Below are positions 17,460 through 27,216 of a DNA stretch of 64,000 nt, piece by piece (within the stretch, counting starts at the first letter, position 1; each line of letters opens with the position of its first letter). This DNA comes from Streptomyces venezuelae (GTDB lineage: Bacteria > Actinomycetota > Actinomycetes > Streptomycetales > Streptomycetaceae). A program made the position numbers and the translations under genes. The notes under the pieces were generated by a model, which was not told where the DNA came from, made no database searches, and worked only from the letters and a program-made list of their open reading frames with translations. The stretch spans positions 7,434,501 to 7,498,500 of the forward strand of contig NZ_CP029194.1 of assembly GCF_008642375.1 (NCBI RefSeq), given 5' to 3'.

Positions 17460-17645
17460 GACACGCTCCAGAGACGCGGGGGTGACAGCGCTTTGACGAT
17501 CGGCTGACACGGCAAAGAATCCGACGCCGCACGACCTGGATGCCATGTGCAGATGCCCACCATGTGCCGCGCCGGGGTGGGCAGCGGCCCCGCTGCCGTG
17601 CGCGACCCGTGGCATTCGCCAAATCCGGGGGTTACGGTGCGAGCC

Positions 17646-19391
17646 ATGACGCACAGCCCGGCCGCCCCCCTCCCCGGCGGCGAACCCCGCGCGCAGGCCG
17701 CGCGCCCGGATGCCGCCGACCCGGACGGCGGGGATGCGCGGCGCCGGAACAGGCAGGACGTCGTTCGTCCGGGCCGCCCGGGCGCCCTCGGCCCGGACCG
17801 CCAAGACCGCCAAGACCGCCCGGACCGCCTGGACCGCCTGGACCGCCTGGACCGCCCGGAGCGCCTGGACCGCCAGGGCCCCCCGCGCCCCGATCGCCAC
17901 GACCGCGCGGACGCCCCGCGCCCCGGCGAGCCCCGCCCCGCCGCCACCCCTGCCCGGCCTGCTTCTTCCTCCTCCGCCGGCCGCCCTGCCTCGGCCGCCC
18001 GGCCCGGCTCGGCCTCCGCCCGGCCCGCCGCCTCCGCCGCCCGTCCCGCCGCCCCGCGCTCCGGCTCCCCGCGTTCCGGCGGCGCCCACACGCCGCTCGG
18101 GTCCGACGCCGGGTCCGGGGCGCTCCGTCGCGCGCTGGCCACGACGATGCTCGCCGACGTCGACCGGCTCACCGACCGGGCCGTCGACGACATCCGCGCC
18201 CACTCCGGTACGTACGCTGCCGACGCACCCGTCACCCGCGACGACCTCTGGGAGATCTGCCGCGACAACCTCCTGCGCGCCCTCGAGGACTTCGGCGGCC
18301 TCGCCCCGACCGGCGGCGACTTCGAGTGGGCGGCCCGCGAGACCGGCCGCCGCCGTGCCGAGCAGGGCGTCCCCCTCGACACCGTCCTCCAGGCCTACCG
18401 GCGCGGCGGCCGGGTCCTCTGGCAGGTCATGGCCGAGCACCTCAGGGCCCGGGCGGGCCGGGAGGCCGACAGCCGAGACGTCGAGCTCGACATGGCGAGC
18501 GGCGTCTGGGAGACGATCGACCGGTACTCCGTCGCGATGGCCGACGCGTACCGGCTCGCCCAGCTGGAGCTCCAGAGCCGCCAGGACACCCGGCGCGTCG
18601 CCCTCTTCGAGGCGCTCCTCGACGGCCGTGCCGACGACCCCGCCGTCGCCTCCGCCGCGGCCGCCGCGCTCGGCGTCCCCGCGTACGACCGGTACGTCGT
18701 CGTGGTCGCCGCCCAGGACCCGGCCGCCCCGCCGCACCCGGCGCCCGCCCTGGAGGCGCGGGGGATGTGGTCGTTCTGGCGACCCCGCTCCGGGCGGTAC
18801 GCCGGGATCGTCCGGCTGCCGCGCCGCGACACCCCCGCGGGTGGCCAGGCCGCCCGCCCCCGCGGCTCCGCCGACCCGGCCGCGGGCGCCCTCCTCGACG
18901 TCCTGCGGGAGCTGACCGGAGCCACGGCCGGGATCTCCCCGGAGTTCGAGCGGCTCTCCCACGCGGGCCGGGCCCTCCGGCTCGCCGAGCAGACGCTCCG
19001 TACCCTCCCGGCGGGCAGCGGGGAGGCCGCCGCCTTCGACGACCGGCTCGCGCAGGTGCTCCTCAGCGGGCGGTCCGACATCGCGGAGCGGATCGTCACG
19101 GTCCATCTCGGGCCCGTCCTCGCGACCGGCGGCGAGCGGGCCGCGCTCCTGACCACGCTCCGGGTCTGGCTGGACCACGGCTGCTCGGCCGCCCGGGCCG
19201 CGGAACTGCTCTACTGCCACCGCAACACCGTCCTCAACCGCATCGGCCGCATCGCCGAGCTCACGGGCCGCTCCAGCGAGTCCGGCGAGGCGCGCCTCGG
19301 CTGGGCGCTGGCGCTGCGCGCGCTGCCGTACGCGGGCCTGGGGGACTCTCCCGAACCGGCCGCCGGGGAGTACGAGGTGGGCGGAACGTAG
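17646..19391 (+). CDS. PucR family transcriptional regulator with low-complexity N-tail
   Basis: About 581 aa. The first 150 residues are disordered: Ala/Arg/Pro-rich with a run of DR-containing repeats (DRQDRQDRPDRLDRLD) encoded by 9-bp tandem repeats. The folded part starts near LRRALATTMLADVDRLTDRAVDDI, a sensory region, followed by a CdaR/GGDEF-like segment and the C-terminal PucR helix-turn-helix (CSAARAAELLYCHRNTVLNRIGRI). PucR proteins respond to metabolites such as purines or amino acids. The start is uncertain: the ATG lies seven bases after a TACGGT -10 hexamer, fitting a leaderless transcript, but translation could begin inside the repeat region. It is divergent from the acyl-CoA synthetase. 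Confidence 0.82.
   Translation: MTHSPAAPLPGGEPRAQAARPDAADPDGGDARRRNRQDVVRPGRPGALGPDRQDRQDRPDRLDRLDRLDRPERLDRQGPPRPDRHDRADAPRPGEPRPAATPARPASSSSAGRPASAARPGSASARPAASAARPAAPRSGSPRSGGAHTPLGSDAGSGALRRALATTMLADVDRLTDRAVDDIRAHSGTYAADAPVTRDDLWEICRDNLLRALEDFGGLAPTGGDFEWAARETGRRRAEQGVPLDTVLQAYRRGGRVLWQVMAEHLRARAGREADSRDVELDMASGVWETIDRYSVAMADAYRLAQLELQSRQDTRRVALFEALLDGRADDPAVASAAAAALGVPAYDRYVVVVAAQDPAAPPHPAPALEARGMWSFWRPRSGRYAGIVRLPRRDTPAGGQAARPRGSADPAAGALLDVLRELTGATAGISPEFERLSHAGRALRLAEQTLRTLPAGSGEAAAFDDRLAQVLLSGRSDIAERIVTVHLGPVLATGGERAALLTTLRVWLDHGCSAARAAELLYCHRNTVLNRIGRIAELTGRSSESGEARLGWALALRALPYAGLGDSPEPAAGEYEVGGT
17797..17872. repeat. 9-bp GACCGCCTG-type tandem repeat
   Basis: About eight consecutive units of GACCGCCTG or the variants GACCGCCAA and GACCGCCCG encode Asp-Arg-Leu/Gln/Pro triplets in the PucR regulator's disordered N-terminal tail. 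Unit number probably varies by slippage without changing the reading frame. Confidence 0.75.
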
Positions 19392-19400
19392 GCTGGCGGG

Positions 19401-20027
<627 letters not shown>

Positions 20028-20178
20028 CCCCACCCGGCCTCGGCACCCCGGCCGGCGCCGCCGTCCACCCCGGAATCCCGTCCGGCCCCACCCACACCCC
20101 CGGCCGGGATAGCGTGGTGGGCGCACATGACGGGAAGCGGCGGCGAGGAGCGGGACACATGCGGGGTGGGACGGCATC

Positions 20179-21348
20179 GTGAGGCTCCTGCACACCTCGG
20201 ACTGGCATCTCGGCCGGTCCTTCCACCGCGTCGGGCTCCTCGAAGCCCAGGCCGCGTTCCTCGACCACCTCGTGGCGACCGTCCACGCGCACCGTGTGGA
20301 CGCCGTCCTCGTCGCCGGGGACGTCTACGACCGGGCCGTGCCGCCGCTGCCCGCCGTCGATCTCTTCGACACGGCCCTCCACCGCCTCGCCGAGGCCGGT
20401 GTGCCGACCGTCATGATCTCCGGCAACCACGACTCGGCCCGCCGCCTCGGCGTCGGCGCCGGGCTCATCGAGCGGGCGGGCATCCACCTCCGTACCGACC
20501 CGGCCGGCATCGGAACCCCCGTCGTCCTCACCGACGACCACGGCGACGTCGCCCTCTACGGCCTGCCGTACCTCGAACCCGCCCTCGTGCGCGAACAGCT
20601 CGGCGCGGCGAAGTGCGGGCACGAGGCCGTGCTCGCCGCCGCCATGGACCGGGTGCGCGCCGACCTCGCGGACCGCCCCGCCGGCACCCGCTCCGTCGTC
20701 CTCGCCCACGCCTTCGTGGCCGGCGGCGCCCCCAGCGACAGCGAGCGGGACATCACCGTCGGCGGCGTCGCCGCCGTCCCCGCAGGGGTCTTCGACGGCG
20801 TCGACTACGTCGCGCTGGGCCACCTCCACGGCAGCCAGACCCTCACCCCGCGGGTGCGCTACTCGGGCTCCCCGCTCGCGTACTCCTTCTCCGAGGCGGA
20901 CCACCGCAAGACGATGTGGCTCGTCGACCTCGGCGCTGACGGTGCTGTCCTCGCCGCCGAGCGCCTCGACTGCCCCGTCCCGCGCCCCCTCGCCCGGATC
21001 CGGGGGCGGCTCGAAGACCTCCTCGCCGACCCCGCGCTCGCGCCCCACGAGCAGTCCTGGGTCGAGGCCACCCTCACCGACCCGGCACGGCCCGCCGAGC
21101 CCATGGCCCGGCTCACCGAGCGCTTCCCGCACACCCTGAACCTCGTCTTCGACCCCGAGCGGACCGAGGACGGCCCCGGCGCGTCCTACGCCCAGCGGCT
21201 CCGGGACCGCAGCGACCAGCAGATCGCGGAGGACTTCGTGGCCCACGTGCGCGGTGGCGAGGGGCTCGACGGCCCGGAGCGGGCGGTGCTGTACGGCGCC
21301 TTCGACGACGTACGGGTCGACTCGGCCGAGCGCGAGGTGGGCCGGTGA
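20179..21348 (+). CDS. sbcD: Nuclease SbcCD subunit D
   Basis: A 389-aa Mre11-type calcineurin-like phosphoesterase. Metal-binding motifs are clear: HTSDWHLG (Asp8, His10), VAGDVYD (Asp48), SGNHD (Asn83, His84), a histidine in LAHAF, and LGHLHG. With SbcC it forms an ATP-dependent nuclease that opens hairpins and processes DNA ends. The GTG start begins directly with the MRLLHTSDWH core. Its stop overlaps the sbcC start by four bases (GTGA), so the two are translationally coupled. Confidence 0.95.
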   Translation: MRLLHTSDWHLGRSFHRVGLLEAQAAFLDHLVATVHAHRVDAVLVAGDVYDRAVPPLPAVDLFDTALHRLAEAGVPTVMISGNHDSARRLGVGAGLIERAGIHLRTDPAGIGTPVVLTDDHGDVALYGLPYLEPALVREQLGAAKCGHEAVLAAAMDRVRADLADRPAGTRSVVLAHAFVAGGAPSDSERDITVGGVAAVPAGVFDGVDYVALGHLHGSQTLTPRVRYSGSPLAYSFSEADHRKTMWLVDLGADGAVLAAERLDCPVPRPLARIRGRLEDLLADPALAPHEQSWVEATLTDPARPAEPMARLTERFPHTLNLVFDPERTEDGPGASYAQRLRDRSDQQIAEDFVAHVRGGEGLDGPERAVLYGAFDDVRVDSAEREVGR

Positions 21349-24300
21349 GACTGCACCGCCTGGAGATCACCGCGTTCGGGCCCTTCGGCACCACGCAGAC
21401 GGTCGACTTCGACACGCTCTCCGCCGCCGGTCTCTTCCTCCTCCACGGCCCGACGGGCGCGGGGAAGACCTCCGTCCTCGACGCCGTCTGCTTCGCGCTG
21501 TACGGCAGCGTGCCCGGCGTCCGCCAGAGCCCCGGCACCTCCCTGCGCAGCGACCACGCCCCCGTCGGCACGTACACCGAGGTCCTCCTCGAACTGACCG
21601 TGGGGGACCGGCGCCTGGAGATCACCCGCCGGCCCGCCCAGCAGCGGCCCAAGAAGCGCGGCGCCCCCGGCTTCACCACCGAGAAGGCCCAGACCTGGCT
21701 CCGCGAGTACGACCCCGCCACCGGCGCGTGGGCCGGACTCAGCCGCTCGCACCAGGAGATCGGCGAGGAGATCACCCAGCTCGTCGGCATGAGCCGCGAG
21801 CAGTTCTGCCAGGTCGTCCTCCTCCCGCAGGGCGACTTCGCGAAGTTCCTGCGCGCCGACGCCGAGGCCCGGGGCAAGCTCCTCGGCCGCCTCTTCGACA
21901 CCCGTCGCTTCGCCGCCGTCGAGGAGCGCCTCGCCGACCTCCGGCGCGCCGCCGAGCAGCAGGTACGGGACGGGGACGAGCGGCTCCTCACGCTCGCCCA
22001 CCGCATGACGCAGGCCGCCGGCGGCCTCGCCGCCGCCCGTACACCCGTGGAGGGGCGCCCCGGCGATCCCGGCCTCGCCGAGTCCGTGCTGACCTGGGCC
22101 GCCGTCGCCCGCACCGAGGCCCGCGAGGCCCTCGACATCACCGGCGTACGGTTCGCCGCCGCCGAGCGCGGACAGGTCTCCGCGCGCGCGGCTCTCGACG
22201 CCGAGAGGGAGCTCGCCGACCGTCAGGCCCGGCACGCCGACGCGCTGCGGCGCCGCGAGCAGCTCACCGCCCGGACCCCCGAGCGCGACCGCGACCAGGC
22301 CGTCCTCGACCGGTCCCTCAAGGCCGAGCGCGTCGCCCCGGCGCTCGGTCTGCGCACGGACGCCGAGCGCGAGCACGCCGTCGCGCACGCGGTCCGCGAA
22401 CGCTCCCGCGCGCTCCTGCCCCCCGACCTCGCCGACCAGGGGGCCGAGCACCTCTCCGCCCTCGAACACCGGCTGCGCGGGGAGCTCGGCGGCCTCGACG
22501 CGGCCCGCCGCGCCGAGCGCCGGGCCGCCGCGCTCGCCGAGGAGCGGACGGCCCTGGCGCGCGAGGCCCGGGCCGACGAGGGCGCCCTCCAGGACGCGGC
22601 GGCCTGGCTCGCCGACTGGGAGCCCCGCCGGACCGCCCTCGCCGAACGGGTCCAGGCCGCGACGGACGCGGCGACCCGCGCCGAGCACCTCGCCGGCCGT
22701 CTGGAGCCCGCTCGCCGCCGCCTCGCCGCGGCGCGCCGCCGCGACACTCTGGAGCAGGACACCGCGGCCGCCGAGGCGCGGCTCACGGAGGCCCGTGAGC
22801 TCCGGAACACCGCCCACGAGACCTGGCTCGACGTCAAGTCCCGCCGTCTTCAGGGCATTGCCGCCGAACTCGCCGCCACCCTCATCGAGGGCGACGCCTG
22901 CCAGGTCTGCGGTTCCACGGCCCACCCCGCCCCGGCACGCGCCACCGCCGACCACGTCGACCGCGCCACCGAGGACGCGGCCTACGCGGCCTACACCCGC
23001 GCCGACGAGGCCCGCACCGCCGTCGAACGCGAACGGGACCTCGCCCGGGCGGCCTGGTCGGCGGCCCGCGCGGAGGTCCTCTGCGACGAGACGGGCGCGG
23101 ATCCCGTCGTCGGCGAACTCGCCCGGGAGGTCGAGGAGTTGACCCGCCTGCACGGTGAGGCGCACGCGCTCGCCGGGCAGACGCACGGCGCCCGGGAGGC
23201 GCTCGCGCGGGCCGAGCGGGAGTACGAGGAGCGGGTCGCCGCTCAGCGGGAGGCCGAGCGGCGGGCCGCCGCCCGTACCTCGCGCCGCGAGGCCCTCGAA
23301 GGTGAGCAGGCGACGCTCGACGAGGAACTCGCGCGCGGGCGCGGCGAGTTCGGCAGCGTCGCCGAGCACGCCACCCGGCTGGAGCGGAAGATCGAGGTTC
23401 TCGTCGAGGCCGCCCGGGCCGTGACCGCCGCCGAACAGGCCGCCCAGCGGCTCAAGGAGGCCGACGACCGGCTCTCCGACGCCGCCTACCGCGCGGGCTT
23501 CGCCACCCCGGCCGAGGCTCGCGATGCGCTCGTCGGCGAGGCCGAACGCCGCGACCTCCAGCGGCGCGTGGACGCCTGGCAGGCCGAGGCGGCCGCCGTC
23601 GCGGACCGGCTCGCCGAGCCCGGCACCGCCGCTGCCGCCGCACTCCCGCCCGCCGACCCGGCGTCCGCCGAAGCCGCCCACGCGGCGGCCGAACGCCGGC
23701 TCCGGCAGGCCGCCTCCGACCTGGCGGCGGCCCGCGACCGGGCGACCGGACTGACCGGCCTCTCCCGACAGGCCGGCACCGAGGTCCACCGGCTCGGTCC
23801 GCTCCGCGAGGAGTACGACCGGGTGGCCCGGCTCGCCGCCCTCACCGCGGGCACGTCCGCGGAGAACGAGCGCCGGATGCGGCTGGAGTCGTACGTCCTG
23901 GCCGCCCGCCTGGAACAGGTCGCCGCAGCCGCGACCGCCCGCCTCCAGCGCATGTCCTCCGGCCGCTACACCCTCGTCCACTCCGACGCGCGCTCCGGCG
24001 GCAAGCGGGCCGGCCTCGGGCTGCACGTGGTCGACGCCTGGACGGGCAGCGAACGCGACACCGCCACGCTCTCCGGCGGCGAGACCTTCTTCGCCTCCCT
24101 CGCCCTCGCCCTCGGCCTCGCCGACGTCGTCACGGACGAGGCGGGCGGCGTCCGGCTCGACACCCTCTTCATCGACGAGGGCTTCGGCAGCCTCGACGAG
24201 CAGACCCTCGACGAGGTCCTCGACGTCCTCGACTCGCTGCGCGAACGCGACCGCAGCGTCGGCATCGTCAGCCACGTCGGCGACCTGCGCCGTCGCGTCC

Positions 24301-24380
24301 CGGCCCAGCTGGAGGTCGTGAAGGCGCGGCACGGCTCCGCGGTGCGGCTGCGCACCGGCGGGGACGCGCTCAACGGCTGA
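21345..24380 (+). CDS. sbcC: Nuclease SbcCD subunit C (SMC-like ATPase)
   Basis: A 1011-aa Rad50-like protein. The N-terminal Walker A is GPTGAGKT (35-42), with a Q-loop region at LPQGDFAKFL. Long Ala/Arg/Glu-rich coiled coils flank a zinc-hook CQVC (Cys519, Cys522). The C-terminus carries the ABC signature LSGGETFFASLALALGL and Walker B LFIDEGFGSLD. It binds ATP and tethers DNA ends for SbcD. The last 11 bases overlap the 3' end of the convergent Lrp gene. Confidence 0.95.
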   Translation: MRLHRLEITAFGPFGTTQTVDFDTLSAAGLFLLHGPTGAGKTSVLDAVCFALYGSVPGVRQSPGTSLRSDHAPVGTYTEVLLELTVGDRRLEITRRPAQQRPKKRGAPGFTTEKAQTWLREYDPATGAWAGLSRSHQEIGEEITQLVGMSREQFCQVVLLPQGDFAKFLRADAEARGKLLGRLFDTRRFAAVEERLADLRRAAEQQVRDGDERLLTLAHRMTQAAGGLAAARTPVEGRPGDPGLAESVLTWAAVARTEAREALDITGVRFAAAERGQVSARAALDAERELADRQARHADALRRREQLTARTPERDRDQAVLDRSLKAERVAPALGLRTDAEREHAVAHAVRERSRALLPPDLADQGAEHLSALEHRLRGELGGLDAARRAERRAAALAEERTALAREARADEGALQDAAAWLADWEPRRTALAERVQAATDAATRAEHLAGRLEPARRRLAAARRRDTLEQDTAAAEARLTEARELRNTAHETWLDVKSRRLQGIAAELAATLIEGDACQVCGSTAHPAPARATADHVDRATEDAAYAAYTRADEARTAVERERDLARAAWSAARAEVLCDETGADPVVGELAREVEELTRLHGEAHALAGQTHGAREALARAEREYEERVAAQREAERRAAARTSRREALEGEQATLDEELARGRGEFGSVAEHATRLERKIEVLVEAARAVTAAEQAAQRLKEADDRLSDAAYRAGFATPAEARDALVGEAERRDLQRRVDAWQAEAAAVADRLAEPGTAAAAALPPADPASAEAAHAAAERRLRQAASDLAAARDRATGLTGLSRQAGTEVHRLGPLREEYDRVARLAALTAGTSAENERRMRLESYVLAARLEQVAAAATARLQRMSSGRYTLVHSDARSGGKRAGLGLHVVDAWTGSERDTATLSGGETFFASLALALGLADVVTDEAGGVRLDTLFIDEGFGSLDEQTLDEVLDVLDSLRERDRSVGIVSHVGDLRRRVPAQLEVVKARHGSAVRLRTGGDALNG

Positions 24381-24819
24381 TGGAGCGCCGGGGCAGCGGC
24401 GAGGAGTAGACGACGCTCGTCGTCACCGAGCCGAGCGTGGCGATCTTCCCGGAGATCTCCTCCAGGTGCCGCATGGAGCGGGCGGCGACCTTGAGGACGA
24501 AGCAGTCGTCGCCCGTCACGTGGTGGGCCTCCAGGACCTGGGGCGTGGCGGCGATGAGGTCGTGGAACGGCTTGTAGTTGCCGTGCGGGTAGCGCAGCCG
24601 GACGAAGGCGAGGATGGGCAGCCCGAGCCGGTCCTGGTCGACGATCGCCGTGTATCCGGCGATCACGCCGGCGTCCTCGAGACGCCGCACCCGTTCGGTC
24701 ACGGCGGACGGCGACATCGACACGGCGCGGGCCAGTTCGGCGAAGCTGGCCCGGCCCTCGGACTGCAGGGCTTCGAGGATCCGCCAGTCGGTGGCGTCCG
24801 GAGTGTATGCGCTGGTCAT
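24370..24819 (-). CDS. Lrp/AsnC family transcriptional regulator
   Basis: A 149-aa regulator starting MTSAYTPDATDWRILEAL. The AsnC helix-turn-helix (ELARAVSMSPSAVTERVRRLEDAGVI) lies at about residues 23-50, followed by an RAM ligand-binding domain (HVTGDDCFVLKVAA). Family members sense amino acids. An upstream in-frame start (24855) would begin inside the preceding terminator hairpin and is less likely. No target can be assigned; the neighbouring DUF885 gene is co-directional but separated by a strong terminator. Confidence 0.87.
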   Translation of the reverse strand: MTSAYTPDATDWRILEALQSEGRASFAELARAVSMSPSAVTERVRRLEDAGVIAGYTAIVDQDRLGLPILAFVRLRYPHGNYKPFHDLIAATPQVLEAHHVTGDDCFVLKVAARSMRHLEEISGKIATLGSVTTSVVYSSPLPRRSISR

Positions 24820-24837
24820 GCACCAGAGGTAGCAGGG

Positions 24838-24873
24838 GAATCCCCGGCCGATCAAGGAAACGGCCGGGGATTC
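24838..24873. terminator. Hairpin terminator after the DUF885 gene
   Basis: A perfect 13-bp inverted repeat (GAATCCCCGGCCG and complement) around a 10-base A-rich loop, 34 bases past the DUF885 stop on the minus strand. It insulates the Lrp gene from upstream transcription. Confidence 0.8.
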
Positions 24874-24907
24874 TCATGCGCTGGTACGAGGTTTCCGCTT
24901 GCGCGCC

Positions 24908-26620
24908 TCAGAGGCGCGACAGCTCGTCGACCAGGTCGTCGAGACCCAGCGGGCCCTGCGAGAGGGCCGCCATGTGCCAGGCCTTCGCGTCGAAGGCGTC
25001 GCCGTGCGCGGCCCGCGCGTTGGCCCGGCCGAGCAGCCAGGCGCGCTCGCCCAGCTTGTAGCCGATGGCCTGGCCCGGCATCGAGAGGTAGCGGGTCATC
25101 TCGCTCTCCACGAAGGCCGGCGGGCGGCTGCTGTGCAGCTGGAAGAACTCCTGTGCGAGCTCCGGGGTCCACCGCTCGCCCGGCCGGAAGGGCGAGTCCG
25201 CCGGGATCTCCAGGCCCAGGTGCATGCCGATGTCCACGATCACCCGGCACGCGCGCATCATCTGGCCGTCGAGGTAGCCGAGCCGGCGCTCCGCGTCGGG
25301 CAGGAAGCCGAGCTCGTCCATCAGGCGCTCCGCGTACAGCGCCCAGCCCTCCATGTTGGCGCTCACCTTGCCGATGGTCGCCTGGTAGCGGGAGAGCCGG
25401 TCGGCGACGTGCACCCACTGCGCGGTCTGGAGGTGATGGCCCGGCACGCCCTCGTGGTACCAGGTCGACACCATGTCGTAGACGGGGAAGCGGGTCGTGC
25501 CGTCCACCGGGAGCCAGGTCCGGCCGGGGCGCGAGAAGTCCTCGGACGGGCCGGTGTAGTACGGCGCGGCGGCGCCGCCGGGCGGGGCGATCCGGGACTC
25601 CACCCGCCGTACGCGGTCGGCCAGTTCGAAGTGGGTGCCGTCGAGCGCCTCGATGGCCTCGTCCATCAGCTCCTGGAGCCAGACCCGTACCTCCTCCACC
25701 CCTTCGATGTGCGTGCCGTGCTCGTCGAGGTGGGCGAGGGCCTCCCAGGGGCCCGCGCCGGGCAGGATCCGGTCCGCCTCGGTCCGCATCTCGCCGAGGA
25801 GCCGGTGGTACTCGGACCAGCCGTACGCGTAGGCCTGGTCGAGGTCCAGGTCGGTGCCGTTGAAGTAGCGGGTCCAGCGCTGGTAGCGCTCGCGGCCCAC
25901 CGTGTTCGGCGCGTCCGCGACGGTCGGGGCGTACACGTCCCGCATCCAGTCCCGCAGCCCCGCCACCGCCCCGGTGGCGCCCCGGGAGGCCTCCGCGAGC
26001 TCGGCCCTGAGCTCCTCGGGCAGCGTGTCGGGACAGGCCGCGGCGAACTCCTCGAACCAGCCCCGCCGTCCGCTCTCCGCGCCGGCCCACTCCGTGAGCT
26101 GGCCGACGAAGGTGGCGGTGGGGCGCGGCCCGGCGTAGAGCTTGCGCTCCAGGCCGAGCGCCAGCGCGGAGCGGTAGCCCTCCAGCGCGGCGGGGACGGC
26201 CCGCAGCCGGGTGGCGACGGCCGTCCAGTCCTCGGCGGTCTCCGTCGGCATCATGGTGAAGACGATGCGCACGCTGTGGGCGGGCGAGCGCATGTTGCTG
26301 ACCGCGCAGAGACCCTCGTCGGCCTCGTGCACGGCGAGTTCGGCCGTGAGACGCTCCCGCAGCAGCCGGGCGCACCGCTGCTCGGCGTCGCTCTCGGCGC
26401 CGGGCGTGCGCTCCGCCGCGTCCAGCGCCGCGAGCGTGCGCCGGGCGAGGTCGGCCACGGCCTTCTGCCCGGCGGGCGAGAAGTCCGGCAGACGACCGGC
26501 GCTCTCCTTGACTCCCAGGTACGTACCGGTGATCGGGTCGAGGGCGATGAGTGCGTCGACGTGGGCGTCGGCGACCTGGCGGGGCAGCTGGCTGCTGGAA
26601 GTCTCTGGCATGGGGGCCAT
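24908..26620 (-). CDS. DUF885 domain protein (putative metallopeptidase-like)
   Basis: A 570-aa protein of the DUF885 family. Near residue 390 is WYHEGVPGHHLQ, an HExxxGHH-like variant of the zinc-peptidase motif, and further conserved blocks are ANMEGWALYAERLMDELGF and PGQAIGYKLGERAW. The fold is predicted to be a helical M32-like metalloprotease; a physiological substrate is not known. Start ATG 26620 has GGGAG eight bases upstream; ATG 26611 is a second possibility. It lies 39 bases after an Lrp regulator gene in the same direction and may be co-transcribed with it. Confidence 0.85.
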   Translation of the reverse strand: MAPMPETSSSQLPRQVADAHVDALIALDPITGTYLGVKESAGRLPDFSPAGQKAVADLARRTLAALDAAERTPGAESDAEQRCARLLRERLTAELAVHEADEGLCAVSNMRSPAHSVRIVFTMMPTETAEDWTAVATRLRAVPAALEGYRSALALGLERKLYAGPRPTATFVGQLTEWAGAESGRRGWFEEFAAACPDTLPEELRAELAEASRGATGAVAGLRDWMRDVYAPTVADAPNTVGRERYQRWTRYFNGTDLDLDQAYAYGWSEYHRLLGEMRTEADRILPGAGPWEALAHLDEHGTHIEGVEEVRVWLQELMDEAIEALDGTHFELADRVRRVESRIAPPGGAAAPYYTGPSEDFSRPGRTWLPVDGTTRFPVYDMVSTWYHEGVPGHHLQTAQWVHVADRLSRYQATIGKVSANMEGWALYAERLMDELGFLPDAERRLGYLDGQMMRACRVIVDIGMHLGLEIPADSPFRPGERWTPELAQEFFQLHSSRPPAFVESEMTRYLSMPGQAIGYKLGERAWLLGRANARAAHGDAFDAKAWHMAALSQGPLGLDDLVDELSRL

Positions 26621-26659
26621 CCTGGCTTCTCCCGCCGGGTCCGTCACCCTCGTTCGGGC

Positions 26660-27157
26660 TCAGTCGGCTGACAAGGAAGGGCTCGCCGAGGGTGGCAGGA
26701 GCGGGCCGCATTCCCACTGCTGGAAGATCAGCCGTGTCTCGACGCGGGCCACCTCGCGACGTGACGTGAACTCGTCGAGTACGAGTCGTTGCAGGTCGGC
26801 GGGGTCCGCCACGGCCACGTGGACCAGATAGTCGTCGGGACCCGTGAGGTGGAAGAGCGCCCGGGACTCGGGAAGGGCCCGGATCCGGTCGACGAACGGA
26901 CCGATCAGTTCCCGCCGATGGGGGCGGACCTGGACGAGGAGCAGGGCTTCCAGCCCACGACCGAGTTTGGCCGGATCCAGTCGTAGCTGGTGACCCAGGA
27001 TCACGCCCGTGCGGCGCAGCCGGGCCACTCGGTCCAGGCAGGTCGAGGGCGCCACGCCGACCTCGGCGGCGAGTTCGCGGTAGGTGGTCCGGGCGTCGTT
27101 CTGCAGGAGGCGAAGAATGTGCAGATCGACCGCGTCCAGTACGACAGATTCGGCCAT
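26660..27157 (-). CDS. Lrp/AsnC family transcriptional regulator
   Basis: A 165-aa regulator. Its helix-turn-helix covers about residues 20-48 (YRELAAEVGVAPSTCLDRVAR), followed by a RAM domain (FHLTGPDDYLVHVAVADP). It is transcribed divergently from a Cys/Met-metabolism PLP enzyme across only 59 bases. That mirrors mdeR-mdeA of Pseudomonas, where an Lrp protein controls methionine gamma-lyase. No Shine-Dalgarno is visible; TACGTT ends six bases upstream of the ATG, suggesting a leaderless mRNA. Confidence 0.88.
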   Translation of the reverse strand: MAESVVLDAVDLHILRLLQNDARTTYRELAAEVGVAPSTCLDRVARLRRTGVILGHQLRLDPAKLGRGLEALLLVQVRPHRRELIGPFVDRIRALPESRALFHLTGPDDYLVHVAVADPADLQRLVLDEFTSRREVARVETRLIFQQWECGPLLPPSASPSLSAD

Positions 27158-27216
27158 CTGTCGAACGTAGCACGGCTCATTCCCGCTACCTTCCGGTAAA
27201 CGTTCACAGTGCCGCC

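Noticed and set aside
17797..17872. Possible CRISPR or regulatory repeat
   Set aside because: The 9-bp units are in frame and inside a coding region.
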